Part shown: positions 28,276 through 37,556 of the stretch, piece by piece
Layout: each line of letters opens with the position of its first letter
Numbering within the stretch: the first letter of the stretch is position 1
Assembly: GCA_013288145.1 (NCBI GenBank)
Contig: JABDCJ010000003.1
Coordinates: forward strand, 22,735 to 86,734
Reading direction: 5' to 3'
Length of the DNA: 64,000 nt
From: Nitrososphaerota archaeon
GTDB lineage: Archaea; Thermoproteota; Nitrososphaeria; Nitrososphaerales; CADDZS01
Translations under genes and position numbers: made by a program
The notes under the pieces: model-generated
What the model was told of the DNA's origin: nothing
What the model saw: only the letters and a program-made list of their open reading frames with translations
The model's database searches: none

Positions 28276-28741
28276 TGCTGCTGAATCGAAGTCGCGTTAC
28301 TTAGGCAATCGCAAATAACTGTAGCCCGAGGCTAACGAATTTTCACATGTTAACAGTTTTGCACCAAGAGCTTTCGTAATGCCTAAGAGAGAATGTCAAT
28401 TCTAGTTCACTAATTTTTACAGCTGGAAATCAGACCGCGCTCAAAGTTTTTTGGAGCCCGCTTAATGTTAAATATTCTTTCGCATCTCCCTTTTGCGCTT
28501 CCCATGACAGAAAAAATAAATTCGTTTACTCGTTCAAAGAGACGAGATCAGTTAGGACAGACGATAAGTCGAAAGACCATGCCTTCTTTTCCGGAGATTT
28601 CCCGCTGGAACTATGCTGAAGCTAATATCGCTCGAAAAATCTTGCGCTATGCTTAATTTGCATGAAGTATAGATTACTTTAGTGTATTAATTTCGACAGA
28701 CTGTCAAGAAAATTTAAGTAAATGTTATAGTGGTGGGTTTA
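28276..28741. other. gap upstream of nrdJ
   Basis: About 465 bp between the NrdD-like gene and nrdJ. A 63-codon frame at 28465-28656 is open but unsupported. A TATA-like TTTAAGTAAATGTTATA lies immediately ahead of nrdJ. I recognise no riboswitch or operator. Confidence 0.4.
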
Positions 28742-31054
28742 ATGGAAACAGGTTCTATTGACGATAAAATAGCAGAAGAAATTGAAAATGTCGATGAAAT
28801 AGCGAAAGAGCTCGAACAAATTGCGGTACCTATTGAACTGCCTAGCGAGACTCTGAACTTTTTCGGCGGGGACGAATTGCGGGCGCGCGTATTCTATGAA
28901 AAATATGCGCTAAAGGACCTAGATCGCCAAGTCGTCGAGAAGACGCCGGTGCAAATGTGGGCGAGAGTTGCGCGCGAACTTGCTTCGGTTGAAACTACCG
29001 AGGAAAAGCGGGAAGAGTGGACGAAGAAATTCTACTGGCTACTAGAGAACTTTAGGTTTGTACCCGGTGGCCGAATAATGTTCGGTGCAGGTCAGCCCCG
29101 AAGGTCTACGCTTCTGAATTGTTATTATCTTCCGATAAAGTCCGACTCTCTTGAAAATATCTTCGACTTTTGCAAAGAGGCGGGAAGAACATACTCCTAT
29201 GGAGGGGGAGTAGGAACGGACATTTCGATCCTTAGACCGAAAGGAGCTCCGGTAAACAATTCAGCTGTCGTCTCGACGGGTTCAGTTTCATTCATGGAAC
29301 TCTTTTCGATCACGACTGGTACCATTGGGCAGGCGGGACGAAGGGGTGCTCTAATGATAACGATTCACGTGGATCACCCGGATGTTGTTGATTTTATCGA
29401 TGTAAAGCGAGACCTTGCAAAAGTAAATCATGCCAACATCAGCGTCTGCATTACTGACAAGTTCATGCAGGCAGTTGAGCGGGATGATAACTTTGTTCTC
29501 GCTTTCAAGAATGAAAAGGCAGATGTCAAGCGAGTAGTCAATGCCCGCGAGCTATGGGATAAGTTAGTTAGGTCAGCTTGGGCATCAGCGGAACCAGGAA
29601 TTATTTTCTGGGATAATGTCAAGAACGAGTCACCCACCGAGTACAACGGAATGGAGGTCCATGGATTCAATCCATGTTCGGAGCAGTGTCTAGAGGACTA
29701 TGGTTGTTGCTGCCTAGGCAATATTAATCTCTCTTCATTTGTCGTCGACGAGTTTTCCGACAAGGCGAGGATTGACTGGAGAAATCTGGAGAAAGCATTG
29801 AGGTACGGCACGAGGTTCCTGGACAACGTTCTGGATTACAACTCCGATAAGCATCCTCTTGAAGAGCAGAGAAAGGCGTCAATGTGGTCTCGCCGCATTG
29901 GTGTTGGCTTTACTGGGTTTGCAGACATGCTGATCAAGCTGAATCTAAAGTATGATTCTCAACAAGCTGTAAAGTTTGTGGATCGGCTCTTCGAGAAAAT
30001 GAAGAACATTTGCTACGATGAAAGCTGCAATCTGGCAGTCGAAAAAGGACCTGCTCCTGCCTTTATCGCTGAGAAGCACCTCTCTCGTCAGTTCATACAG
30101 CGGCTAGATCCCTCTGTAAAGCAGAAAATTCAATCGCAGGGAGTACGCAACTCTTGCGTGCTCACAGTTCCACCCGTCGGAAGCGGTGCTATTCTTGCTG
30201 GTACAACCTCGGGTATAGAACCGATCTTTGCAAGCAGCTATGTTCGCAAATCAAAGTCTCTATCTGGGGATGAGTTCAAGGTTTACCATCCGCTAGTTCA
30301 GCAGTACATGAAGAGGTTTTCCTTGAAGAAGGAGAGCGAGCTTCCAGAGATTTTCGTCACAGCTCATTCCATCAAGGCAGAGTTCAGGGTTCAGATGCAG
30401 GGAACCATTCAGAAACACATTGATTCGAGCATATCAAGCACGGTGAATATTCCAAAAGAATCCAGCGTTCAGGATGTAAAGGACATTTACTTCCAGGCAT
30501 GGAGGGCGGGCTGCAAGGGAATCACTGTCTATAGAGAAGGAGCGAGAGAGGGAATCCTTCTGACGAACGAAGAGGCGAGCTCTCAGAAAAGTGGTATGGG
30601 TGCGCAGAAAGCAAAGTTCGAGCGGCCGACGATTCTCACCGGACACACTATGAAGATGAAGATCCCGCAGGGTAGCCTATATGTTACTGCCAACAAAAAC
30701 GGTGATGATGTCATCCGCGAGACATTCGTCACCCTAGGAAAATCCGGCGGTGATGAAAAAGCTGACGCGGAGGCTATTGGAAGACTGATCAGTCTCTACC
30801 TGCAGCACGGAGGCAGCATCCAAGAAGTCATCCATACTCTCAAAGGGATTCAGGGGAGAGACGTCTCGTGGGACAATGGACAGCAACTATTGTCCGTGCC
30901 CGACGCAGTAGCGAAAGCGCTGGCAAATCTGAGCGGTACGGTTGTGGAATCAAAGCCCGAGTTAAAGCACTGTCCGGATTGCGGCGAAAGTAGCCTGATA
31001 TACGAAGCAGGGTGCTTCCGCTGTGCTTCGTGTGGATATTCCAAATGCGGCTAG
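28742..31054 (+). CDS. nrdJ: adenosylcobalamin-dependent (class II) ribonucleotide reductase
   Basis: 770 residues from ATG at 28742 (GTG at 28730 possible). Reduces ribonucleotides to deoxyribonucleotides with B12, with or without oxygen. LLNCYYLPIKSDSLENIF opens the barrel; NPCSEQCLED carries the catalytic Asn, Cys and Glu; CVLTVPPVGSGAILAGT is a conserved binding loop. The C-terminal CPDC...CASCGYSKCG supplies the redox-active and zinc-type cysteines. No ATP-cone is present at its N-terminus, unlike the neighbouring NrdD-like protein. Confidence 0.96.
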   Translation: METGSIDDKIAEEIENVDEIAKELEQIAVPIELPSETLNFFGGDELRARVFYEKYALKDLDRQVVEKTPVQMWARVARELASVETTEEKREEWTKKFYWLLENFRFVPGGRIMFGAGQPRRSTLLNCYYLPIKSDSLENIFDFCKEAGRTYSYGGGVGTDISILRPKGAPVNNSAVVSTGSVSFMELFSITTGTIGQAGRRGALMITIHVDHPDVVDFIDVKRDLAKVNHANISVCITDKFMQAVERDDNFVLAFKNEKADVKRVVNARELWDKLVRSAWASAEPGIIFWDNVKNESPTEYNGMEVHGFNPCSEQCLEDYGCCCLGNINLSSFVVDEFSDKARIDWRNLEKALRYGTRFLDNVLDYNSDKHPLEEQRKASMWSRRIGVGFTGFADMLIKLNLKYDSQQAVKFVDRLFEKMKNICYDESCNLAVEKGPAPAFIAEKHLSRQFIQRLDPSVKQKIQSQGVRNSCVLTVPPVGSGAILAGTTSGIEPIFASSYVRKSKSLSGDEFKVYHPLVQQYMKRFSLKKESELPEIFVTAHSIKAEFRVQMQGTIQKHIDSSISSTVNIPKESSVQDVKDIYFQAWRAGCKGITVYREGAREGILLTNEEASSQKSGMGAQKAKFERPTILTGHTMKMKIPQGSLYVTANKNGDDVIRETFVTLGKSGGDEKADAEAIGRLISLYLQHGGSIQEVIHTLKGIQGRDVSWDNGQQLLSVPDAVAKALANLSGTVVESKPELKHCPDCGESSLIYEAGCFRCASCGYSKCG

Positions 31055-31082
31055 CTGCCCGCCTTTTTAGGGCAACGCGCAC

Positions 31083-32024
31083 TCACGGGTTCAATATCAG
31101 GGAAAGAAGAGCTGCTCTTACGTTTCGCCCGTACTGCATTTGCCTAAAGTATCTTGCTTGTGGCATCTGATCCACATCAGATCTTATCTCGTCGACTCGA
31201 GGGAGCGGATGCAACACAATTGCATCCGGTTTCATTTTTTTCACCTGCTCTGCGTCGATGAAATAAGATCCGTGAACTTTCTCGTATTCCTGCTCGTCAG
31301 GAAACCGTTCCTTTTGGATTCTGGTCATGTATAGAACGTCAAGCTCGGGAAGTATGTCCTGCAGATTCTCCTTTTCCGTTATCTCGACTGTCTTTGATTT
31401 ACCGGGCACAAGACCGATATCGTGAGTGGCCTCTTGGCGGATCTTCAAACCGGGCGGCGATACGAGGTAAATCTTGACATCATATTTTGCCAATCCGTAA
31501 ATCAAAGAATAAACAGTTCTACCGAATCTTAGATCGCCGACGATTCCGATTTTCAATTCATCCAGTCCTTTTTTCTCCTTCATTATCGTGTATAGATCGA
31601 GCATCGCTTGTGTGGGGTGTTCTTCGGTTCCGGCGCCACCACTGATTATCGGCTTTGCTGCAATCTCGGCAGCAAAGCGAGCTGCACCTTCCATCGGGTG
31701 TCTCAAGACAAGAACGTCAGAATTTGCTTCGACGACCCGGACCGTATCTGCGAGCGACTCTCCCTTTTCCATTGAAGTGGTTCTCGTCTCGCTAAAGCCG
31801 ACTGAGATCCCGCCGATCGAAGCCATCGCGGATTCAAAGCTGAGCCGTGTCCTTGTGCTAGGTTCGAAAAACATAATTCCGAGAATTCGGCCCTCACCTA
31901 GAGCGACCTTCTCCCGGTACTTCATCTCTAGTAACTTGTCAGTTGTTCTAAACAATAATTCGAGTTCATCCCTTCCGAAATCTTTCATGGAAAGGATGTC
32001 TCGTCTGAAGAAAGGATTCGGCAT
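31083..32024 (-). CDS. pyrB: aspartate carbamoyltransferase catalytic subunit
   Basis: 313 residues, normal length. Second step of pyrimidine synthesis. Carbamoyl-phosphate loop FEPSTRTRLSFESAM near residue 53, RHPMEGAARFAAEI, and HPTQAMLDLYTI are all intact, as is the late HPLPRVDEI. The regulatory subunit PyrI is not adjacent. Convergent with nrdJ, 28 bp apart. pyrK and pyrD lie elsewhere in the window. ATG start. Confidence 0.96.
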   Translation of the reverse strand: MPNPFFRRDILSMKDFGRDELELLFRTTDKLLEMKYREKVALGEGRILGIMFFEPSTRTRLSFESAMASIGGISVGFSETRTTSMEKGESLADTVRVVEANSDVLVLRHPMEGAARFAAEIAAKPIISGGAGTEEHPTQAMLDLYTIMKEKKGLDELKIGIVGDLRFGRTVYSLIYGLAKYDVKIYLVSPPGLKIRQEATHDIGLVPGKSKTVEITEKENLQDILPELDVLYMTRIQKERFPDEQEYEKVHGSYFIDAEQVKKMKPDAIVLHPLPRVDEIRSDVDQMPQARYFRQMQYGRNVRAALLSLILNP

Positions 32025-32208
32025 GCTTGCTAAACTTTCGCTCCGACTGTTAGATTAACTGATCTTTTTCAGGCTGTCCCGACATTCGATAAACATTTGC
32101 GCGGCTTTCTAGGTTCTACGTAACTCGACGAAAAGCCCTCACAAACGTTTAATAGAAATTTTGAGGTTTTGCTTCTAAATCGGGAACCCACAGGGGATCG
32201 TTTTTTCA

Positions 32209-33261
32209 TTGAGCAAGAGTGTTTACTCGGGTACAAAGTCCTTTGCAATAAGAGGGTCAATTCTTTCGTACGAGCAGCTCGACGAGCTCGCTGACTCTGA
32301 TAGCCTTGATACCTTTGTTTCTAAACTGAAAGGAACTCCTTATGGCGATTCTCTTTCCGATCTTCAAAGACCTTACGATGCAGTGCGGATAGAGCTTGCC
32401 CTGCGAAGACGACTGGTAAAGGTCGCTCGCTCGATGATTACCGCGACTTCAAATTCAAAAGTACTCCAGGCCTTCTACTCGAAGTTCTTGGCCGATAACC
32501 TGAAGATAATCCTGAAAGGGTTGGCTCTCAACAGGAGCTATGAGGATATTTCACGATTTGTCGATCTCTACGCAGAGGAGTTGGTTGGGAGTAGAGACGT
32601 CATAGTCCGCGTTCTTGCTTCAAGACGCCTTGATGAGGCTGTTTCGACTTTGCGTTCAACACAGTATGGTGAAGCGGCCGAAACTTCGGTCAAAGCCTTT
32701 AATGAAAGTGGTAATTTTCAGGTCATTGACCTGTATATTGATCGAGCATACTACAGGACCCTTTTGAATGGGTTCCTTGCAGAAAGGTCGGACAAGCGCG
32801 ATCTTAGAGAGCTCATCGCTCTGGACGTGGATGCGTTCAACATCACCTCCGTACTCAGAGCGCGTGAATGGGGTCTTTCTCCAGGTGAGGCAGAACAATT
32901 GATTGTTGAACCTGAATTCAGGGTGCCGAGGGATGTTCTCGTTGCGCTGGCAAGATCTGAAACGGCAAGTGAATCAATAGCGCAGCTTGATAAGACTCCT
33001 TACTCAGGATTGATCTCTCAACAGGACTCTTCGAATCCCAGCTGGATTTCGATGCTCGAGGCTGCATTTGAAAAGCTAAAACTTAGGGCGGCGAAGAGAA
33101 CCTTCACATGGGATATTTTCAGTACTAGTGAAGCGCTTGGTATCCTGGAACTTATCGAGTACGAGATAAGAGCGCTTGCCGCAATTGGGTTTGGGATCGA
33201 GCAAAAGATTCCTCGAGCAGAAGTGATGCAAAAACTGTCCGGCTACGGCTCAAATGCATAA
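32209..33261 (+). CDS. atpC: A/V-type ATPase subunit C
   Basis: 350 residues, mainly helical, matching the V-ATPase d/AC39 family that caps the rotor and links the central stalk to the membrane ring. Start TTG at 32209. It is separated from the other ATPase genes (36158 onward) by an opposite-strand block of TFE, Trm56 and MBF1 plus the PUA and NAC genes. Confidence 0.9.
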   Translation: MSKSVYSGTKSFAIRGSILSYEQLDELADSDSLDTFVSKLKGTPYGDSLSDLQRPYDAVRIELALRRRLVKVARSMITATSNSKVLQAFYSKFLADNLKIILKGLALNRSYEDISRFVDLYAEELVGSRDVIVRVLASRRLDEAVSTLRSTQYGEAAETSVKAFNESGNFQVIDLYIDRAYYRTLLNGFLAERSDKRDLRELIALDVDAFNITSVLRAREWGLSPGEAEQLIVEPEFRVPRDVLVALARSETASESIAQLDKTPYSGLISQQDSSNPSWISMLEAAFEKLKLRAAKRTFTWDIFSTSEALGILELIEYEIRALAAIGFGIEQKIPRAEVMQKLSGYGSNA

Positions 33262-33436
33262 AGTTCACTCAACTCCCGAAAATACTGTTAGCAATTGGTT
33301 CCACGCGAGTACTTACCGCGATGGAAGCCTAGCTTCTTATTACTAAAGCATTAAGATACTTCGTTTAGGCGATCCGAAGGACTGAAATGAAGTTCTGGGA
33401 CAATTTTCCCAGATCATCAGTTAGAGCAGAGGAATC

Positions 33437-33952
33437 TCAATGCTGCAAGGGACTTTCTTGCTGCATCTGTTTGATTTTCCACTCTAATGCCTGTTTGAAT
33501 TCGGCGTTATCTATCAGGTTCAGATTCTTTCCGCATGTCGGGCATTTGAAAAATGCTTCCATCGCTTCCTCGAACGTTAGTTTCTTGCAGGTCTGCGTAT
33601 CGCAGCTGTAAAACTCGTGCTCTTTTTCGTAATCCAGTCTCTGTCTCAGCCGCTCGAGAGCCTTCTTCTTCTGGGTTTCAATAAAGCCGTCTACCTGATC
33701 TCGCTGAGCCTTCCATCGATAGACAAACCAGCCCCTTTTCAGATCGCGAACCCTGATGCCGGAGATAAGAGATCTTCCGAAGAGGTCGTAGAGTGCCTTC
33801 CTAACAGAGTTAATTTTCAGCCCCGTCGCGCTTGCTATTTCCTCATCCGTTGCATTTTCGTTATTCAAAAGTGCCCTTGCGACTTTGACGTAATCTTCTC
33901 CTCCTAGGAGACTAGCTATTTTTACAAAAGAGTCCTCATATTCAATTTTCAT
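33437..33952 (-). CDS. tfe: transcription factor E alpha subunit
   Basis: 171 residues. Assists promoter opening and binds the RNA polymerase clamp. Winged helix in residues ~1-85 (NNENATDEEIASATGLKINS), then a coiled linker and a zinc ribbon whose residues read CDTQTC...FFKCPTCG. ATG at 33952 overlaps the Trm56 3' end by 11 bp, so trm56 and tfe are co-transcribed. A TFE-beta candidate lies at 54344. Confidence 0.94.
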   Translation of the reverse strand: MKIEYEDSFVKIASLLGGEDYVKVARALLNNENATDEEIASATGLKINSVRKALYDLFGRSLISGIRVRDLKRGWFVYRWKAQRDQVDGFIETQKKKALERLRQRLDYEKEHEFYSCDTQTCKKLTFEEAMEAFFKCPTCGKNLNLIDNAEFKQALEWKIKQMQQESPLQH

Positions 33953-34529
33953 TTACAAATTCCACCTTCTTTCCTCGCATACTCGGTTTGATTCTAATTC
34001 TTGCATTCCTAAAGGTATTATAGAGCTCTTCTCCCATAAAAACTCTATCAAGGAAGATTGCTAGGGCAGCGACTTCACTATGGGGTTGATTCCCGATCGA
34101 GATGTTCAGGTCAACTGACGAATAAATATCCCGCGGGACTTTTTCGGCACCAACGACCACAAGGATGTCCTTTCCACTACTCTGCCGTACTTTTTCGATT
34201 CCGCTGGAAAGATCCTCCCCATACATTGTGAGATGGACCTTAAGCCCATTCCAATTGCGAACAAAATCTCTCCAGTTTTTCACGTACTCGATTTGAAAGT
34301 TTCCTCCCCACCTTGCACTTATTCGACGCAACGAATCAACCGTGTGATCATCCGCACCGGTGAGGAATAGCTTCTTTGCCCCAAAAGCTCGCGCTACAAG
34401 ACCAATGTGAGTGCTTATCCTTTCATCCCGGACGAGCCTGTGTCCGAGCCTCAGCACAGTCACTTCATGCTCTTCTGAATCTTTGAAGGGAGAGTCGCGA
34501 CTGGAAATGGAACTCTCTTTTACGATCAA
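33942..34529 (-). CDS. trm56: tRNA (cytidine(56)-2'-O)-methyltransferase
   Basis: 195 residues. SPOUT-class enzyme methylating C56 of the tRNA T-loop in archaea. VLRLGHRLVRDERISTHIGL opens the fold and VVVGAEKVPRDIYSSVDLNI plus SIGNQPHSEVAALAIFLDR form the SAM-binding knot. Start TTG at 34529, 30 bp after MBF1's stop. Gene order MBF1-Trm56-TFE suggests one transcript. Confidence 0.94.
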   Translation of the reverse strand: MIVKESSISSRDSPFKDSEEHEVTVLRLGHRLVRDERISTHIGLVARAFGAKKLFLTGADDHTVDSLRRISARWGGNFQIEYVKNWRDFVRNWNGLKVHLTMYGEDLSSGIEKVRQSSGKDILVVVGAEKVPRDIYSSVDLNISIGNQPHSEVAALAIFLDRVFMGEELYNTFRNARIRIKPSMRGKKVEFVNEN

Positions 34530-34559
34530 TTTCGAAGCAAGAACGGATTGCCCGGCGAC

Positions 34560-35075
34560 TTACGAGTCGCCGGTACTAGTGAGTTCGTCCTCAACAGGGA
34601 CGAAAAGTTGGATCTTCAGAAAGTGCTCTAATTTTCTGGCTAGCGCGTCCGTTGGCTTTATCGATCCAGCCTCCAGGTGGCTTATGACAGACGGCTTTTC
34701 GTTAATCTTCATACCGAGTTCGTCCTGTTTTATTCCCAAGAGCTCCCTAGCACTCTTGATTACCTTGCTATAATCTTCGCGCAAAGTCATATCCTCATTT
34801 CCATAGTAATTGGAGGTTGGTCCAATGGACGAAGGAACTCGCGGCTTCACTGAAACACTGGTACTCCTCGGACCATACCCGACATCACTTGAGATGTGCT
34901 GAGGTCTCGCGACCGGCTTGGGAACCCGAGCGGCAGTTCCAAATTTTGAACAGCCTTTGCAAACTCGGAAGACGCCTCCGTCAATATTGACGACCTGAAC
35001 GTCTCCACGAATATTGCTACCACACAATTCACAATTCAATAGAAATACCCTATTTGATACGGGGGAAACACGCAT
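34560..35075 (-). CDS. mbf1: MBF1-type multiprotein bridging factor
   Basis: 171 residues. An N-terminal zinc ribbon (LLNCELCGSNI...CKGCSKFG) is followed by a flexible Pro/Ser linker and a Cro-type helix-turn-helix at ~100-155 (LLGIKQDELGMKINEKPSVI). Archaeal MBF1 binds the ribosome or the transcription apparatus. ATG start at 35075, divergent from the PUA gene. Confidence 0.94.
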   Translation of the reverse strand: MRVSPVSNRVFLLNCELCGSNIRGDVQVVNIDGGVFRVCKGCSKFGTAARVPKPVARPQHISSDVGYGPRSTSVSVKPRVPSSIGPTSNYYGNEDMTLREDYSKVIKSARELLGIKQDELGMKINEKPSVISHLEAGSIKPTDALARKLEHFLKIQLFVPVEDELTSTGDS

Positions 35076-35102
35076 TTATGTGCTTTGTGAACAAACCACA
35101 AT

Positions 35103-35672
35103 TTGCTATTGAGAGAGAGAAAAAAGAAAAAGGCCGTTGCTGAAAAAACTGTTGCTTGGGCCGCAAAAAGTAAAATCCAGATAAATTCTGCAATCGAAAA
35201 AAACAAATTCGATAAAATAAAGTCTGAAATGACGCTCGATTACATTTTCGGCCGAAACGTTTCCAAGAACATTGACTTTTCCAAAATAGAATTTGTACAT
35301 TCTCGAAAAACGGGAAGAATTAAGCAGCTCGAGGATAAGGAATCTGGAAAGGTCCTTTTCACATTTCGTCCAAACGGCACGATTGCGCCTACTCCAACCG
35401 GTGCCTCAATGATGATTTCAACCGGAGTTGATCCGAAAGCGAAGTGGATTTTGACCGTGATTGACGGAGTTTCTGAAATCATTGCAGGTGGAAAAACGAT
35501 CTTCTGCAAGCATGTCGTAAGTTGCTCTGATGCACTTCGACCTGCCGAAGACGTTGTAATAGTGAATGAAAAAAAGGAGCTTCTCGCAGTAGGACATGCG
35601 GTGATCGGCGGCCCTATCGTGAAACAATTTAAGCGAGGTCAGGCTGTTAAGGTAAGAGAAGGGACGAACTAA
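35103..35672 (+). CDS. PUA-domain protein resembling the C-terminal part of archaeosine TGT
   Basis: 189 residues from TTG at 35103. Residues ~40-110 (LDYIFGRNVSKNIDFSKIEF, then HSRKTGRIKQL) resemble the TGT C-terminal RNA-binding domain. About 112-189 form a PUA domain (VSCSDALRPAEDVVIVNEKK and a GQAVKVREG end). In some archaea TgtA is split, the PUA part being a separate subunit; I infer that here. The alternative is a free-standing PUA RNA-modification accessory protein. Overlap-free, 3 bp before NAC, so in one operon with it. Confidence 0.8.
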   Translation: MLLRERKKKKAVAEKTVAWAAKSKIQINSAIEKNKFDKIKSEMTLDYIFGRNVSKNIDFSKIEFVHSRKTGRIKQLEDKESGKVLFTFRPNGTIAPTPTGASMMISTGVDPKAKWILTVIDGVSEIIAGGKTIFCKHVVSCSDALRPAEDVVIVNEKKELLAVGHAVIGGPIVKQFKRGQAVKVREGTN

Positions 35673-35675
35673 GGG

Positions 35676-36026
35676 ATGCCGCAAATGAATCTCAACAACC
35701 GTCAGGCTCGCAGAATGATGGATAGTATGGGAATCAACATGGATCAAATAGAAGGCGTCGAAGAGGTCATAATCAGAACGGCAGACAAGGACCTCGTCAT
35801 CAAGAATGCCAACGTTTCAGAAGTCAGAATGAAAGGTGGTGGTGGCAGAATATTTCAGGTCGCAGGCGACGATGTCGAAGAGAGAGGACGTGAGAAGCCA
35901 AAGTACACCAAGGAAGATATCATCCTCGTTGCCCAGCAGGCAAATGTCTCTGAAGCTAGAGCTGAACAAGCTTTGAAGGATAATGACGGCGATCTAGCGA
36001 CCGCAATTTTGAAACTGTCTTCCTGA
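35676..36026 (+). CDS. nac: nascent polypeptide-associated complex alpha protein
   Basis: 116 residues. Homodimeric chaperone that shields nascent chains at the ribosome exit. NAC beta-barrel in residues ~30-70 (VEEVIIRTADKDLVIKNANV) and a C-terminal UBA domain (EDIILVAQQANVSEARAEQA). ATG start. Confidence 0.95.
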   Translation: MPQMNLNNRQARRMMDSMGINMDQIEGVEEVIIRTADKDLVIKNANVSEVRMKGGGGRIFQVAGDDVEERGREKPKYTKEDIILVAQQANVSEARAEQALKDNDGDLATAILKLSS

Positions 36027-36157
36027 CACTGAAAGTTACTGCAAACTTTAAGACAGTAGCTCAAGTCGTTTGGATTTGTCCGCATTATTTTTCGCGGGTC
36101 CCTCTGTAGTTTCCAATCAACATCTTTAGAATCACACATGCGAGTCGAGTAGGTAAA

Positions 36158-36541
36158 TTGGCTGTCGAGACAAAGCAACAACAGGAAAAACATGACGTTG
36201 AACGTTATCCGGATAAGAACGCTTCAAAGATTCAGAATGCGATTTCAATCCTCTCTGACATGGAAACGAAACTTGGAGGTCTATCGGGTCAAGTGTCTGA
36301 CATGAAGAAAAAACTGCTGAATTTTGCGGAGACGGAATCAGAAAAGGCAAAAGCCGAAGTAATCGAGCAGGCAAACAAGGAGGCGCAGGACGCGATGGAA
36401 CAGGTAAGGCAATCTGCTCAGAAAGATGCGGACGCAATAATTACAAGAGGAATGGCTGAAACAAATCAGCTCAGGGCAAGAATTTCGGCCAAAGTTTCAG
36501 ATGCTGTTGAAATTATTGTAGAAGCATTGCAAAGTGCTTGA
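36158..36541 (+). CDS. atpH: A/V-type ATPase peripheral stalk subunit H (G-like)
   Basis: 127 residues, almost wholly coiled coil (Glu/Lys/Ala heptads from about residue 25 to 110), with an SDAVEIIVEALQSA end. Such subunits pair with subunit E to form the stator stalk. TTG start at 36158 preceded by AGGT. It opens the run H-F-E-A-B-D. Confidence 0.8.
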   Translation: MAVETKQQQEKHDVERYPDKNASKIQNAISILSDMETKLGGLSGQVSDMKKKLLNFAETESEKAKAEVIEQANKEAQDAMEQVRQSAQKDADAIITRGMAETNQLRARISAKVSDAVEIIVEALQSA

Positions 36542-36594
36542 GTAAAATTGACAGAATTCTAACAACTTGCTAACTGTCGGAGTTTGAAAAACAA

Positions 36595-36891
36595 ATGAAA
36601 GTAGTTGCCATAGGCAGCCGCGGATTCGTTGCCGGGTTCGAACTCGCTGGCATGGATGGAGTGCGTGTAGAAAATTCTGATCAGGCACTAGCTCAAATCC
36701 GAGATAATCTGAACAAGTCTGATGTCGCGCTGATACTAGTATCAGACGATGTCTCGGCCCCAATTCACGATAAACTACTACAGATCAGAACTGAGCGCCC
36801 GATGCCTTTGATTTACGAAATCCCCGCCCCAGGGAGCAAGAAAGAAAAAGTGGAGTATAGGGCGATGCTAAAATCAATTCTCGGAATGTGA
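36595..36891 (+). CDS. atpF: A/V-type ATPase subunit F
   Basis: 98 residues. Rossmann-like fold with VVAIGSRGFVAGFELAGMDG at the start and LILVSDDVSAPIHDKL in the middle. Rotor subunit that binds D. ATG start; E follows after 4 bp. Confidence 0.92.
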   Translation: MKVVAIGSRGFVAGFELAGMDGVRVENSDQALAQIRDNLNKSDVALILVSDDVSAPIHDKLLQIRTERPMPLIYEIPAPGSKKEKVEYRAMLKSILGM

Positions 36892-36895
36892 CATT

Positions 36896-37510
36896 GTGGT
36901 TTTGAGCGGAATAGAATATACCGTAAAGAAAGTTAGCGACGAAGCGCTTGATGAAATGTTGCAGAGTATCGCGGAAGCAAAAACTGCAGCACTCGATATC
37001 GTTGCAAGAAAATCTGGCGAAGCCGAGACGGATGTCGCTCGAATATCTGAACAGCAGAAAAGACAAGCAGAGGCGCTGAAAAGACAGATCATCGGCAGCG
37101 CCGAGATGACTTCGCGGAATCGGAGCCTCGAAATAGTCGAAGAGAATTTGAACGCCGCGTTTTCGCAAGCCCTTGCGCGACTGAGTGAAAAGGCCTCTGA
37201 AATAGGGTACAACCGTATATTGAAATCGCTTATCCTCGAAGGAATAGATGAAGTCGGCGGGGATAATTTTGTGCTAGGCGGGAATGTGAAGGACCAACAG
37301 TTATTAGAATTAGTCGCTGATGGCATTTCTCGCGAAAGGAATGTCAAGATAAATCTTTCAGATTCTGTGATTCAAAACAGTGTCGGCGGGGTAGTCGTTT
37401 CGTCCGCGGATGGATTTGTCAGTTTTGATAACACGTATGAAGCCAGACTTGAAAGGGTAAAGCCAGATCTTCGGAAGAGGTTAGCTCAGCTTTTTTCAGT
37501 GCAGAGTTAG
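36896..37510 (+). CDS. atpE: A/V-type ATPase subunit E
   Basis: 204 residues. A helical N-terminal stalk half (Ala/Glu/Lys-rich, 1-85) and a globular C-terminal half (LEGIDEVGGDNFVLGG; VGGVVVSSADGFVSFDNTYE, the family signature). GTG start at 36896. Pairs with subunit H in the peripheral stalk. Confidence 0.93.
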   Translation: MVLSGIEYTVKKVSDEALDEMLQSIAEAKTAALDIVARKSGEAETDVARISEQQKRQAEALKRQIIGSAEMTSRNRSLEIVEENLNAAFSQALARLSEKASEIGYNRILKSLILEGIDEVGGDNFVLGGNVKDQQLLELVADGISRERNVKINLSDSVIQNSVGGVVVSSADGFVSFDNTYEARLERVKPDLRKRLAQLFSVQS

Positions 37511-37556
37511 AACCAATCGAAAGACATTTTGGGATTAGTGGGTGTGTAACTAGACT

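Noticed and set aside
28465..28656. 63-codon frame in the gap before nrdJ
   Set aside because: Low-complexity start and no motif; more likely regulatory sequence.
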